Source: Syncephalis plumigaleata
Taxonomy: Eukaryota > Zoopagomycota > Zoopagomycetes > Zoopagales > Piptocephalidaceae
Reading direction: 5' to 3'
Length of the DNA stretch: 64,000 bases
Assembly (NCBI GenBank): GCA_025201365.1
Contig: JAIXMF010000001.1
Location: 1,798,001-1,862,000, forward strand
Within the stretch, counting starts at the first letter, position 1, and every line of letters begins with the position of its first letter. The notes below the pieces were generated by a model. It saw only the letters and a program-made list of their open reading frames with translations. It was not told the DNA's origin and searched no databases. A program made the position numbers and the translations under genes. Below, one piece after another: positions 13,695 through 24,541 of this stretch.

Positions 13695-14375
13695 TTGGTC
13701 AAAGAGAAAAAGAAAAGAATCAGCGTAAGTGTATTAATGTAAAATGAAATTCAAAAAAATATATTAAAAATGAGTCATTGCATGACATAATCCAGTCATA
13801 GTAGATCATCGTTATTTCCTTAGAATGATTGTTATTCGTAGTATATTAGTGGTGTTATATGTAGATATACAAGCTATAGAGCTGCTAAACGGTTGCTAAT
13901 AGATGAATAGTCATAGATAATTGAAGAATACAGTGTGGCATTTGGATACATCAATTTACGACCCATTACTATTCTCATTGGTATGTTACTCTATCGACTT
14001 GTATGACTATACCTAGTATATCATGCTTTATCGAATGACATGAACAGGAATGAAAGCATGTTGTATCCACGCTGTTTGTTTATCTATTATGTAAATCACG
14101 CAACATTCTATAAATGAAGTACCCGTGATATTCTATGAGCGGAATGGTGCATTGATCTACATCCTTCCTTCCTTAGGAGAATGGCACATGCTTTCAATCG
14201 TGCTTTGATAATCTGCACTGTTGATATCATTGTGCTGCCAGTCTGCATTAGTAGGCTATTGGTCTCATCCCCAATTGTCAGTCAAATAGACCAGTAGATA
14301 GCGAGCAACGATGGTGGAAAAAGCGCAAGCAGCATTTCAAGCTAGAACCTTTGTTCTCGTGCAGCGACTTGGCTT
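13695..14375. other. intergenic region between tRNase Z and the first membrane-protein copy
   Basis: No coding region is supported. It should hold the tRNase Z promoter on one side and upstream sequence of the membrane protein on the other. The stretch from about 14270 resembles the segment upstream of the second copy, so it belongs to the duplicated unit. Confidence 0.5.
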
Positions 14376-14376
14376 C

Positions 14377-14384
14377 TATAAATA
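14377..14384 (+). promoter_or_regulatory. TATA box of membrane-protein copy 1
   Basis: TATAAATA lies 92 bp upstream of the ATG at 14476 and is followed by a C/T-rich leader. A related TATAATAT sits at the same relative place before copy 2. Confidence 0.5.
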
Positions 14385-14475
14385 TTGTTGCCACACGTTT
14401 GCAAACCAGTTTCCTCTTTAATTCTCTTATTATGATATACATTATTTACCGTTAATATAATTAATCACTACAAGA

Positions 14476-15422
14476 ATGGAGAGCAATGCAACTATTGTAT
14501 CTCCTGTATACAATGGACTAGATCAACTAAAGCTGCCGAGTAATATGACCCTATTGGACTTTCAAAGCCAATCAACAACATAAACAATGCCCGTATGCGT
14601 TTCAGTAATAGTGGCAAGCAAGTGGTAGTCAGTATCATGGTACTATGTCTATTTATTAGGAATACATGGAAAGCAGTTAAACTATTACGCTCAAGGCCTG
14701 CAAACAAGAGTTATTGGTGCTGCTTCATACAAGCGTTCTATGGCGTTATAGTGGGAATGGGTGGAATAGCAATGATGCTTAGTAGTACCATTACCTGTCA
14801 AATACTAATTTGGATAGTAATGGTTGGATTAGCCACGTCCAGTGTTTGCTCAGTAGTATGCCTACTAGCGAAGGCTTACGCGGTACAGATGCGCAGTAAG
14901 CGTGTATTATGGTTCGGCATTATGTGCATACCACTTCCAACAATATCCGTTTGGGGATTTGCTTTCAGCGAGGATGTCTACTTCACAAACGACGGTATCT
15001 GCATGATTAACGTCCCTAATTGGGTTTCAATCGCCCGTAGTTGCATAGATGTATTTATCAATGGTGTGTTCTCGTGTATATTCCTTCGTGCTGCCATAAA
15101 ACAGTATCAGGCATTTGGTAGTAATTGCTGGAGTAAACTCAAGTCTGATGGATTGTTCTACATGTTGTGTGTGGCCGTTTCAAACGTCGTATGCGCTGTG
15201 ATAATAGTTTCTCAGCTATTTGGTCCAATAAGCGAAACGGTATTCTTTGTCGACTGTAAGTATGATACGAACTAAGTGTAGTAGTGATATCTGCTAATCT
15301 ATTATGGCATTCTAGGGGTCGTCGTATCGACATTGCTTGTCCATCAATACCAAAATATGCGTACTGCACTTCAAGATAATCGGCCTAAAACACGACAATA
15401 CACATTTTTGCAAATGCAGTAA
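14476..15422 (+). CDS. multi-pass (probably 7-TM) membrane protein, copy 1
   Basis: A GPCR-like membrane protein of unknown ligand. The extracellular N-terminus carries N-glycosylation sequons (ESNATI, PSNMTLL). Hydrophobic segments follow: VVSIMVLCLFIRNTW, SYWCCFIQAFYGVIVGMGGI, ILIWIVMVGLATSSVCSVVC, RVLWFGIMCIPLPTISVWGF, DVFINGVFSCIFLRAAI and LFYMLCVAVSNVVCAVIIVS. A GTAAGT intron (15256-15315) splits Trp and joins the last segment VVVSTLLVHQYQNMRT and a short tail. One base is missing near 14578 relative to copy 2 (ACAACA versus ACAAACA), which breaks the frame after the N-terminus. I could not match a named family. Confidence 0.7.
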
Positions 15423-15868
15423 TTGATCATACGCATGCCGATTATGTCTATACAGCACCATCACAAGAGAATGGATGGAATTCATCCTAGACTAGTTTGC
15501 TAAGAAGAAATATAATAAAATGAAGCTACTTACCTCGTTTGTGAAAATAGCGTGTAACAATGAGGATGAGCATCATTGTAATCAATAATACGAGTCGTAT
15601 TTTAGACCGCTGACATCCACTCGTTGATCATCATGTCAACATGCTTTGTTAGTAGTATGATGACGGATTACTAAGATTATTGCTGACATTTAATGAAGGC
15701 TACAAATACACGCAATTGCTATTGTGAGGATGCTATTCGGTATACTCATTCTAGGAGGAAGGTTGGATGCACAAGGTGATTAGATGGCCAGACCTTTTGC
15801 TAACAGGATAGTGGAAGCTATACTTATAAGGTCTAGACCTTTGCCTGTTTTCATGCAGATACTTGTAC
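15423..15868. other. spacer between tandem membrane-protein copies
   Basis: No gene is seen. It contains the 3' end of copy 1 and the promoter of copy 2. The last 100 bp resemble the copy 1 promoter and leader, marking the boundary of the tandem duplication. Confidence 0.5.
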
Positions 15869-15870
15869 TT

Positions 15871-15878
15871 TATAATAT
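15871..15878 (+). promoter_or_regulatory. TATA-like box of membrane-protein copy 2
   Basis: TATAATAT, 92 bp upstream of the ATG at 15970, in the same place as the TATAAATA of copy 1. Confidence 0.4.
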
Positions 15879-15969
15879 TACTGCTACACGTTTACAAATC
15901 AGCTTTCCCTCTTCAATTCTTTCGTTATAATACACTATTTTATTGTTAATATACATCACTTATACAAGA

Positions 15970-16914
15970 ATGGAGAGCAATACTACCAATTTATCTCCTG
16001 TATACAATGGACTAGATCAACTAAACTCCGATAATATGACCCTATTGGACTTTCAAAGCCAATCAACAAACATAAACGATGCTCGTATTCGTTTCAGTAA
16101 TAGTGGCAACAAGTGGTAGCAGTATCGTGATATTATGTCTATTTATTAGGAATACATGGAAAGCGGTTAAACTATTACGCTCAAGGCCTGCAAACAAGAG
16201 TTATTGGTGCTGCTTCATACAAGCGTTCTATGGCGTTATAGTGGGAGTGAGCGGAGTAATATCAACGCTTAGCAGTAATACGGTTACCTGTCATGCATTT
16301 GTCTGGACGATCACCCTGGATTGGCTACATCCAGTATTTGCACCACTATATGCTTACTATCAAAGGCTTATGCAGTGCAAATGCGCAGTAAGCGTGTATT
16401 ATGGTTTGGTATCCTATGCATACCGCTTCCAACTATCGCTCCCTGGGGAATTGCTTTCAATGAGGACATATACTATTCAGTGGAGGGTGCTTGTATGATA
16501 GATTTTCCCAAGTGGATTCCAATTGTCCGTTGCTGCATAGAAGTGTTTGTCAATGGTGTGTTCTCATATATATTCCTTTGTGCTGTTATAAAGCAATACC
16601 AGGCATTTGGCAGCAATTGCTGGTGCAAACTCAAGTCTGATGGCCTGCTTTACCTGTTGAGTGCGGCCATTTCCAGTATCATATGCGCATTAATATCAGT
16701 TTCTCAATTACTTGGTCCGATAAGCGAGATAATATTTCTTATTGATTGTAAGTATAATATGATAAGCGTGCATCGATTACGAATGCTAATCTGTAATGAT
16801 GATTTAGGGGTCATTGTATCCACACTGCTTGTCCATCAATATCAAAATATGCGCACCGTACTCAAGGATACTCGACCTAAAACACAGCAATTTACATATT
16901 GGCAGGAGCAGTAA
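15970..16914 (+). CDS. multi-pass (probably 7-TM) membrane protein, copy 2
   Basis: Tandem paralogue of the gene at 14476. It shares MESN..., the segment LFIRNTWKAVKLLRSRPANK, the glycan-type N-terminus and the intron position before VIVSTLLVHQYQNMRT, ending QFTYWQEQ. The two copies match almost exactly around the first membrane segment and diverge more in the later loops, so selection or gene conversion differs along the gene. The frame breaks by single bases near 16110 and near 16315 relative to copy 1, after which homology continues. It may be a young pseudogene or an intact gene with assembly indels; similar breaks elsewhere favour the second. Confidence 0.65.
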
Positions 16915-17167
16915 TCGGCTATACACGTGTTTATTACATCTATAACGTATGTATTTATTTCTACTCGACTGCAGTTATACAATATCACACTCGTGTGTTA
17001 CTTTTAGCTGTAATGAATGATAAATTATCTAGCAAGTGCTATCTTCGTTTGTAATAAACATTATACTATTAATTATATGTAATCTATTAAATGCGATGAT
17101 TTATTAATCTCACTATAACAGAGATCGACTGATAAGTACTATTTGGACAATAAATGAATACAATTAA

Positions 17168-18612
17168 TTAGTAGTCATCTTCATCATAGTCATCCTCCTC
17201 ATCATAGTCATCTTCATCCTCATAGTCATCGTAGTCATCCTCATCTCATAGTCGTCGTAGTCATCCTCATCATCATAGTCGCCTCCATTGTTGTTATAGC
17301 ACCCTTACTCTGCTGTTCATACCAGTCACGACCAGCATGGGTAGCACGATGAATTGCCAAACAACCATAGTATTCGACAGTTGTCTCTGTAGACGAGTAT
17401 GGGCTACGCTTATATTTTTTAGACGTGTCATTGGACTTTTTATAATTTGTGGAAGTTGGTGCAGGTGAACTGTAAGATTTGGTGCTAGTGGCGGTCGATT
17501 TAGATGACACTGAACCCTGAGAACTAGTAGTTTTGGTGGCAGTAGGCGTGGTCGTGCTATGCTTATACGTGCTACTAGGTGAAGGCGCAGGCTTAGAGAC
17601 AGGACATAATCCTCCAATGTACAATGTCTTGCCATCCTTGTAGCCGAGGGTTACCGTCACCGAGGTATCGTAGGCCGTATGAACGATGGCAAGCAGCTTG
17701 CCATTCGGTCGAAGTTTAGTGATCTCGCTGTGTCCCTCACGTAGAACGAATAGTGCACCGACTTTGTCGGCACGAATAGTCCTGGTCTCGGAGGCATCAT
17801 TGCTGTACGAGTCGCCAAACTGGTAGAACAACGTCTTGCCACTAACTTTACCGGTGCCGCTGTTCAAATTGTAGCGCCAAATCTTGTTATAGGTCGATGC
17901 CGACGTCTTCACCAACTCGGACACGTAAAGATACTTGCCACTGTGATCCACCTCAATACCGCGAGTAGGTCCCATGGTGTCCAAGAGAGTTGTTTTGCCA
18001 TTCTTGTCGCAAAGCCACACGGTACCGCATTGCCACCCTCGGTAGTCCTACCGGAAAGGTAAACGTAATTGCCATTAGGCGATACGGCTAGATCGGCCAG
18101 CACGGGGAACTTGGAATTTTGGCAAAGAACCTTACGAGCACCTTTGCCATAATCGTCCGCTCTAAATGTCGAGGGTGCGTTGGATGATGTCCAGCTAAGC
18201 TGAAGAACACGACGATTAGCCTTGTCCGTGAGCAGGGCACGTCCTCCGGCAGCCTTGTTAGCATTGGGAACAATGCGCATGCCGGTGAAGTAGGTGGACG
18301 ACTCGGAATCGGTGTAGAACGTGTCAAACTTGTTGGACGCCGTGTTAATACGTCCGATGGTGTTGATTGCGCGGTTAGAATTACGTCCGGATATGACCGA
18401 GTCAATACCATAGACGTTGCCTTGCTTATCGACGGCAAAGCCATTGACCTTGTCGCCAAACCAAACACCCGACGTATTCAATGGACCACGAGCCACAAGC
18501 TTCTTGCTACCGTTATTGTAAGCATGGCCAACGGTTTTCACATCTGCTGATGCAATAACGCTTGTTGTATGATTAGGAAAACAGATGCTATACTAACTGT
18601 ATTGAATAGCAT
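17168..18612 (-). CDS. secreted SMP-30/NHL-like beta-propeller, copy 1
   Basis: A predicted secreted propeller, perhaps a lactonase-like or carbohydrate-active protein; substrate unknown. The signal peptide is MLFNTVSIASVFLIIQQ. Propeller blades show repeated motifs: VWFGDKVNGFAVDKQGNVYG, TGMRIVPNANKAAGGRALL, LADLAVSPNGNYVYLSGRT and GIEVDHSGKYLYVSE. After the propeller comes a Ser/Thr/Lys-rich linker and an Asp/Tyr/Glu-rich tail (DYDDEDDYDDY type) that is unique among the three paralogues. One-base breaks occur near 18560, 18015 and 17247; protein similarity to the copies at 20.9-19.7 and 25.7-24.5 kb continues across the first two. Confidence 0.72.
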
Positions 18613-19680
18613 GATGATAATGATAGTGATGACGATGACAAGAAATTAGCTTGAATTATAGATGATCCAAATTAAATGAGATATAATAAACCCAATATTG
18701 TTGAATAAATGACGAGTGAGTGAGGAGTGAGTATGTGTGTGTTGCGATAAGTTGAAATAATTGTATTGAATGGTTCTGGAATCCGGCCAAGTGCGGTATT
18801 GGTGTTTGCAGAATAGTAGGAAATAGTAGAAATAGAAAGTAAATAGAAATAGTAGTAAAGTAGTAGAAATAAAAAGTATGCAGTTGATTAGCGACTAGCG
18901 ACTAATATAATAGTAGACGAAATAGAGAGAGAGAAAGAGAGAAACTTGCTGATTATGCAAATGTCAATATTAATGAAAAAGTCAAGGAGATCATATGTTT
19001 TCCGGTCAACTTATAAGATTTGACAATGACAATAAGTATCGATCGAGTATAGCAATGCCATTCTAGATGAGAAGATACGAACTAGTAGATGGAGCGAGAA
19101 TAATAAATTAAATTACTTGAAATGGAAATTGAGCCTGTATTTAGTTTAAACGGAACTTTAATATACCTGTCATATACCAAATTGGAAGATAAACCAAATG
19201 GAGACATGTCTATTTCATCGCGCTAATAAGAATTATCCGAGATAAATTCACATTATTCTACGACGTTCTTAAGATGGAAGGGGAATAACCAAAATAAACG
19301 AATGACATATATCCCATGAGAATACACCGAGTGTAATCATTCCTAATGCAAATATACACATATAACTGATGTTTAAAATGCGAGGCATCGGAGCTATTAT
19401 AATCGAAATGATAGATCTGACATCATGTTACATGTATACTAATAATAGCCTGTGAACCGCTTGAATGCCGTCATCATTTAGTCAGAGGATTGTCATGATG
19501 ATAGGCATCAAGCATTAGTTATCATTATCGCTATTGTTCATTCATCGATGTTATCTAATTATTCAAGTATTTGCGAATAGTAAAATTGATTGATTGATTG
19601 ATTGATTGACATTTGATATGTAGAAATAAATAGCATAGTAGAATAGTTTATTATAATAGCATTCTTAGTATGTAGCAGTA
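18613..19680. other. intergenic region with simple repeats
   Basis: No gene is supported. An (A/T)AGTAGAAAT-type purine-rich stretch lies near 18800-18950 and a short (GATT)n run near 19587-19610. The region should contain the promoter of propeller copy 1. Confidence 0.5.
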
Positions 19681-19727
19681 TTGTAGTCGTCCTTGGATTG
19701 TCCTTAGATTTGTCCTTAGATTTGTCC

Positions 19728-20910
19728 TCAGATTGTCCTCAGCCTTGTCTCAGGCTTATCCGTAGGTTTGCTTGGATATTTGTCAGGAAAATTGTCAGCA
19801 GGTTTACTCTTTGACGATTTACGACGAAGCTCATTTGCGGCACGACCAATAATGCCGGTGTCACCCTTAGCGACACAACCGATTTTCTCCTCTGGTTTAG
19901 CATCGGTGCTCGTACCAACCACATAGAGTGTCTCCCCATTGCTGCCACCAAATTCAAGGTTGGTGGGCTTTTGGAATGGCAATTTAATGCTTTCACCGGT
20001 CTTACCAGGCGAGATCTTCACCACCGTACCACTGCCGTTACGTGTAACGTAGAGGAATCCGTTCTTATCGAAACGCATGCCATCGCAATCGATATTGCCG
20101 GTCTTGTCGTATTCTTGGAAGTCAAAGAACTTCTCCTTCTCGCCGGTGGGCATACCAGTGTCGGGATTAAGTTTGTAGCGCCAATATAGCCGGCAGTGGG
20201 TGTCCATCCGCCTACGGCCTCGGTCACGTAGAGATACTCGCCCTTGGATCTACTTCGATGCCGTTGGTACGGCCCATGAGATCGATACGTTTCGCGGTAC
20301 CTTTATCGTCGCAGAGCCAAACGTCACCGGAACCGGTATTGGTCTCGCCCTTCATACCCGATAGATAGACGTGCTTTCCGTTGGGCGACACGGCAAGATC
20401 GTTGGGCTGAATCATAGTGGAGTCTTGACAGAAGACGGTGCGATTATAGTTGGCGCTGTCGCCACCTTGCAATGCTTCGGGCGTTTTGGCATCCGGCCAC
20501 GTCAATTCGATGACACGATGATTGATGACGTCCACCGCTAGAGCACGTCCACCCTTGGCACCGGGACGAGGGTGAACGAATCGCACGCCATTGATATAGG
20601 CGTCTCGTCGGGTCCGTGTAGAACACGTTGGCCTTTCCATTGGCGTCAAGACGGCCGATGGTGTTAAGCTTACGGTTCGGGTTCTTATTATCGGCGCTTA
20701 TATCAACCGAGTAGATGTTACCCTCTTTGTCGACGGCGGTACCCTCGACCTTGTCGCCGAACCACACTTTGTTATCGCCCGGCGACACCATTTGCATTTC
20801 AATTGTCTTGCTAGAAGCACGATTGGGTTGACTTGTTTGTCCATTGTATTGCGCGGATACTTGCAAGAACAATGTAGCGCTAAGAAGGAATAGGTAAAAA
20901 TGGCCTGCAT
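19728..20910 (-). CDS. secreted SMP-30/NHL-like beta-propeller, copy 2
   Basis: Paralogue of the genes at 17.2 and 24.5 kb. The start MQAIF at 20910 leads to a signal peptide that becomes continuous (…YLFLLSATLFLQVSAQ) only if a run of five T is read as six, a clear homopolymer indel. Propeller motifs follow: VWFGDKVEGTAVDKEGNIYS, RALAVDVINHRVIELTWPDA, NDLAVSPNGKHVYLSGMKGE, DVWLCDDKGTAKRIDLMGRT, GMRFDKNGFLYVTRNGSGTV and NLEFGGSNGETLYVVG. The C-terminus is Lys/Pro/Asp-rich with short DKPSK-like repeats. Further single-base breaks lie near 20600, 20250 and 20195; identity to copy 3 resumes after each. Confidence 0.72.
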
Positions 20911-21598
20911 TTTAGATAAACGATGTAAGAAAGCTAGTCGGTGTATGTGTTATAAAAGCAACGGCTTCAGTTATAGCGGATTACTAACGAGATCGACGAG
21001 ATAGACGAGTGAGAATGATATGATATTGGCGACAAGCGCTATTCTGGCGATTGTTTTGCGCGCTATTTAAATATGACAAACGGATAATTCGGAGCAAATA
21101 ATTGTATCAGAATGGTATACCCCTCAATTCCACAATTGGAACGTGTATGATAACAGTCTCATCCAATATAGTCAAATTCGGTCTTTTTCTACAACCATGT
21201 GAGTAATAAATGCAATGATTGTAGCAACAATGTGATTACAAGCACGGTATAGCTTGCCATAGATTCAAATTCGTTTGATGCATTCTAGCGATGTGGCGAC
21301 CCATTTGGAATATTCATGGGTAATGAATGATTCCAAATATAAATTCTACCATTACGCTGCTGAAGGAGTCATACAATATCTCCTAATTGGTACACACATA
21401 GATATTGGCTAGATCACTCTGCTATTAACTAGTTTACTTCACGATCGTGAGACAACGGAAACCGGATACTGACAATAACATGCTTATTTTGGCACGCGTC
21501 CTACCCTGATCATCGAGTAACTTGTCGTGTTTTCACTATGGAACATTTATTTATAATCGTAACAATGTTTCCATATGCTACAAACTAGTAGGCGTACT
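20911..21598. other. intergenic region
   Basis: The promoter of propeller copy 2 should lie here. No coding region is supported. Confidence 0.4.
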
Positions 21599-22093
21599 CG
21601 TTCGATGATACAATAAATGATGAATGGTATGACATTACACTTGTCGGCATTCAAATCTTCATTGTAGCAATGCTATTTATCTTAGGGCATGAGCCCAAGG
21701 AATAACGTACATATATGGATTGGCACATTCTCATCATCAACGCTTTAGGATAGACCAATATTCGTATAAGGAATAAGTCAACTAGCATGGATATTATCAA
21801 CATGGGTTGATGGCTCATGTTCTCGTTCATGGGTCCTTCCATTGTAGCAGAAAAGGACTCACTTGAAACACCAACTCCATTAGAGCACATTTCGATGATA
21901 CACCAAAGGCAACCAAGAATGCCATAGTCGTACAAGGAAATTACGCTCTTCTAATTGTATCAACAGTATTCATTATATATGCATATTCATTCATAAAGGA
22001 AAAGCCGTATCCTCGCCTAGTACAAAGGCTGTTCAACGCATGCTTTGTTCTTTCTTTGTTCCTTCACACTTTATCATGTTTTTTGTTTGAATA
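21599..22093 (+). pseudogene. possible broken or mis-assembled small membrane protein gene
   Basis: Plus-strand frames here read like pieces of a membrane protein: WYDITLVGIQIFIVAMLFIL, then MDWHILIINAL, then a glutamate/proline loop, then NYALLIVSTVFIIYAYSFIK and LFNACFVLSLFLHTLSCFLF ending at a TAA at 22093. The pieces fall in different frames with no clear splice sites between them. Either a decayed gene or one with several one-base indels. Nearby duplicated membrane proteins make an old relative plausible, but I see no direct identity. Confidence 0.3.
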
Positions 22094-22235
22094 AAATTGC
22101 CTAATTACAAGTACTAAGAGACGCTATTCTAGTTTTACAATTTATTCACTTCTTATTTAGCAACATTCAGTAGTGTACACGGATAGCATATTAGCATTTG
22201 TCGTTTCAGTAATTAGTAAAAGCACACGCATCAAT

Positions 22236-23112
22236 ATGTACTCATTTACACAGGTATCATTTATTGTCATAATAATACCACTTATTATGACTATTATTAG
22301 TCAGGAAACAGTTTCCGGTACTCCATCACAAATATATTACAAGAAGATTGCCGGTGGTCATGACGCGGTTACAGGGCAATTTCCATTTGTCGTTAATATA
22401 CTCGAGGATGGAAAGTCGATTTGTGGCGGAACACTTATTAGCGATCGATGGATTCTAACCGCTGCCCATTGTCTTTTCAATCCTAAGCAACTGGCGATAA
22501 AAGGCGAGTTAGTTCATTCGGATCCATCGCGACTGCAAGCGCATTAATCAGAATAGTAGCATGACAAACGACTATCGTAAAATCAAAAGCATCCATACTC
22601 ATCCAGATTACAGAACCGATGAGGGTTCCGATTTTGGTTTGCTAGAACTTGCACACACTACAAAAGATGCCACATTCGTTCAACCTGTCAAGCTGGCGAG
22701 AAATAGGATAAAACTGACAAGCAGCTATGTATATACTGCTTTAGGATGGGGTAAAACCACGACAGAAGAGTATCCGTCATCACTGCAACAAGTGGATCTA
22801 TACGCTGCTTCGGAGAGAACGTGCAAAATGGCAAATACCAGACTATCACAGTTCACCAATCAGTATTTGTGCGTTGGCCTAGGTGATGGCAAGGACACTT
22901 GTATAGGTGATTCTGGCGGTCCATTGCTTGTTAGAAATCAGGGTCAATGGATACAGGTTGGTATAACAAGTTACGGCGATGATTCTAGCGGTAATGATGA
23001 ATGTGGGAGACATGGTACGTTTGGCTTTTACGCACGAGTGTCATATGGTCTGCCCTGGATTCTAGCAACTACCGGCTTGTCAGGAAGACAAATTAGCGTG
23101 GAAATCAACTAG
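22236..23112 (+). CDS. secreted trypsin-like serine protease (S1), copy 1
   Basis: Extracellular endopeptidase. The start at 22236 (MYSFTQVSFIVIIIPLIMTI) gives a signal peptide; the upstream Met at 22173 would not. The mature start is KKIAGGHDAVTGQFPFVVNI, with the His of WILTAAHC, Asp of GSDFGLLELA and Ser of CIGDSGGPLLV, plus GFYARVSYGLPWI near the end. Cysteines fit the chymotrypsin fold. The frame breaks once near 22520-22560 between the His- and Asp-bearing halves, as in the neighbouring paralogue. Trypsins of this type are typical of insect- or animal-associated and some early-diverging fungi. Likely substrates are host or prey proteins (inference). Confidence 0.8.
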
Positions 23113-23436
23113 TTATACAACGATATATGCATCAATGTTGGCAATATACATATATAAAATTATTATACTAAATATTTACTTCCTCAGAAAGTGATGCCAA
23201 ATAACTGTTATAATCATGATAATGTTTTACTCGAGAACAAAGTATCGCTGAAAATAGTACAATCGTATAAAGAACAATGTTCGCGACATTGATCGTTCCC
23301 AATTAGCCAATCCTTACAGGCTTGTTGATTCAATGTAAAGGTTGGCCAGTTGATAAACCATTTAGCCTTACTTTGTTTCTGCATGCTATTCGCAACGTTT
23401 GCCGCGCTCGAGCAAGTTTAAGAGGATACCGACAAC
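23113..23436. other. spacer between tandem proteases
   Basis: No gene. It contains the 3' end of protease copy 1 and the promoter of copy 2. Confidence 0.4.
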
Positions 23437-23444
23437 TATAAAAG
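23437..23444 (+). promoter_or_regulatory. TATA box of trypsin copy 2
   Basis: TATAAAAG, 109 bp upstream of the chosen ATG at 23553. Confidence 0.5.
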
Positions 23445-23552
23445 TGCCACTTGCAAATCTCGTTTGGATACTTTAACCATACACGCCTACGTACATCTAA
23501 CAACTCATTTTGCATTACAATTTGTCTCAACTATACAAGCGATCAAATCAGC

Positions 23553-24441
23553 ATGCAGCATCTACCCAAACAAGCGCTACTTACAACCGCGCTATTGGCC
23601 TGTGTCCTCAACATCGACCAGGGAACCACTCTTGCTACTCCACCGCCTACATATTACAAGAAGATTGCCGGTGGTCATGATGCGGATATGAATCAGTTTG
23701 AATTTGCAATCAATATTATGGGTGATCAAAAAACATATTGCGGTGGTACACTTATCGGTGACCGTTGGGTCTTGACAGCCGGTCATTGTGTAGTCGACAT
23801 TAATGCGACTATCAAGAATGCAACTACGGTTCTTTAGATCCATCACCATTTCAGCTAGGCTTATATCAGGATGGTGGAATGACAGTAAAACACAATGCGA
23901 TCGAGAGGCTTCACGTACATCCGAAATACGATATTAACTACAATGGTCTTTATGATTTTGGTTTACTCGAGCTTGCATCACCGGCACAATATAATAGGCC
24001 AATCCAACCTGTGAAGCTAATCAGGAATTGGATAGTCAATCCAGACAACCATCAATACGCCGCGATTGGCTGGGGAGCCACCCGGTCGGGAATTTCTCCT
24101 CATCGCTACAACAGATTGAACTACGCGCTAGCAATAAAGATGCATGTAGAAAAGCCGATTTAATGTATTCCGTGTCTCGCAATTTTGTTATATGTGCAGG
24201 ACAAGGCGATGGTATAGATAGTTGTGCAGGAGATTCCGGCGGTCCATTGCTCATAAAGAACGGAAATGATTGGGTACAAGCTGGCGTAACAAGCTACGGT
24301 GGCGATTCTACCGGTAGCGATTCGAATGAATGCGGAAAGATCGGTATGCTTGGCTTTTACGCTCGAGTATCTGGTGCCATACCGTGGATCACGGAAGTGA
24401 CTAAAATGTCCGAAGACGATATCAGCATAATACTCGATTAG
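23553..24441 (+). CDS. secreted trypsin-like serine protease (S1), copy 2
   Basis: Tandem paralogue of the protease at 22236. The start MQHLPKQALLTTALLACVLN at 23553 gives a signal peptide. KKIAGGHDADMNQFEFAINI begins the mature enzyme. The catalytic triad is visible: WVLTAGHC, LYDFGLLELA and CAGDSGGPLLI. The near-identical activation region (YYKKIAGGHDA) shows recent duplication, while loops such as GSLDPSPFQLGLYQDGG differ. Single-base breaks occur near 23830 and near 24085; the reading resumes at once in another frame with full family similarity. Confidence 0.8.
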
Positions 24442-24541
24442 ATTTACACGCGATATACATAAGCGCACGCACATATATTGGGAATAATAAATAGTTAGAC
24501 TTGAATTAAATTTTTATTATTATTATTAGTATTATTATTAT

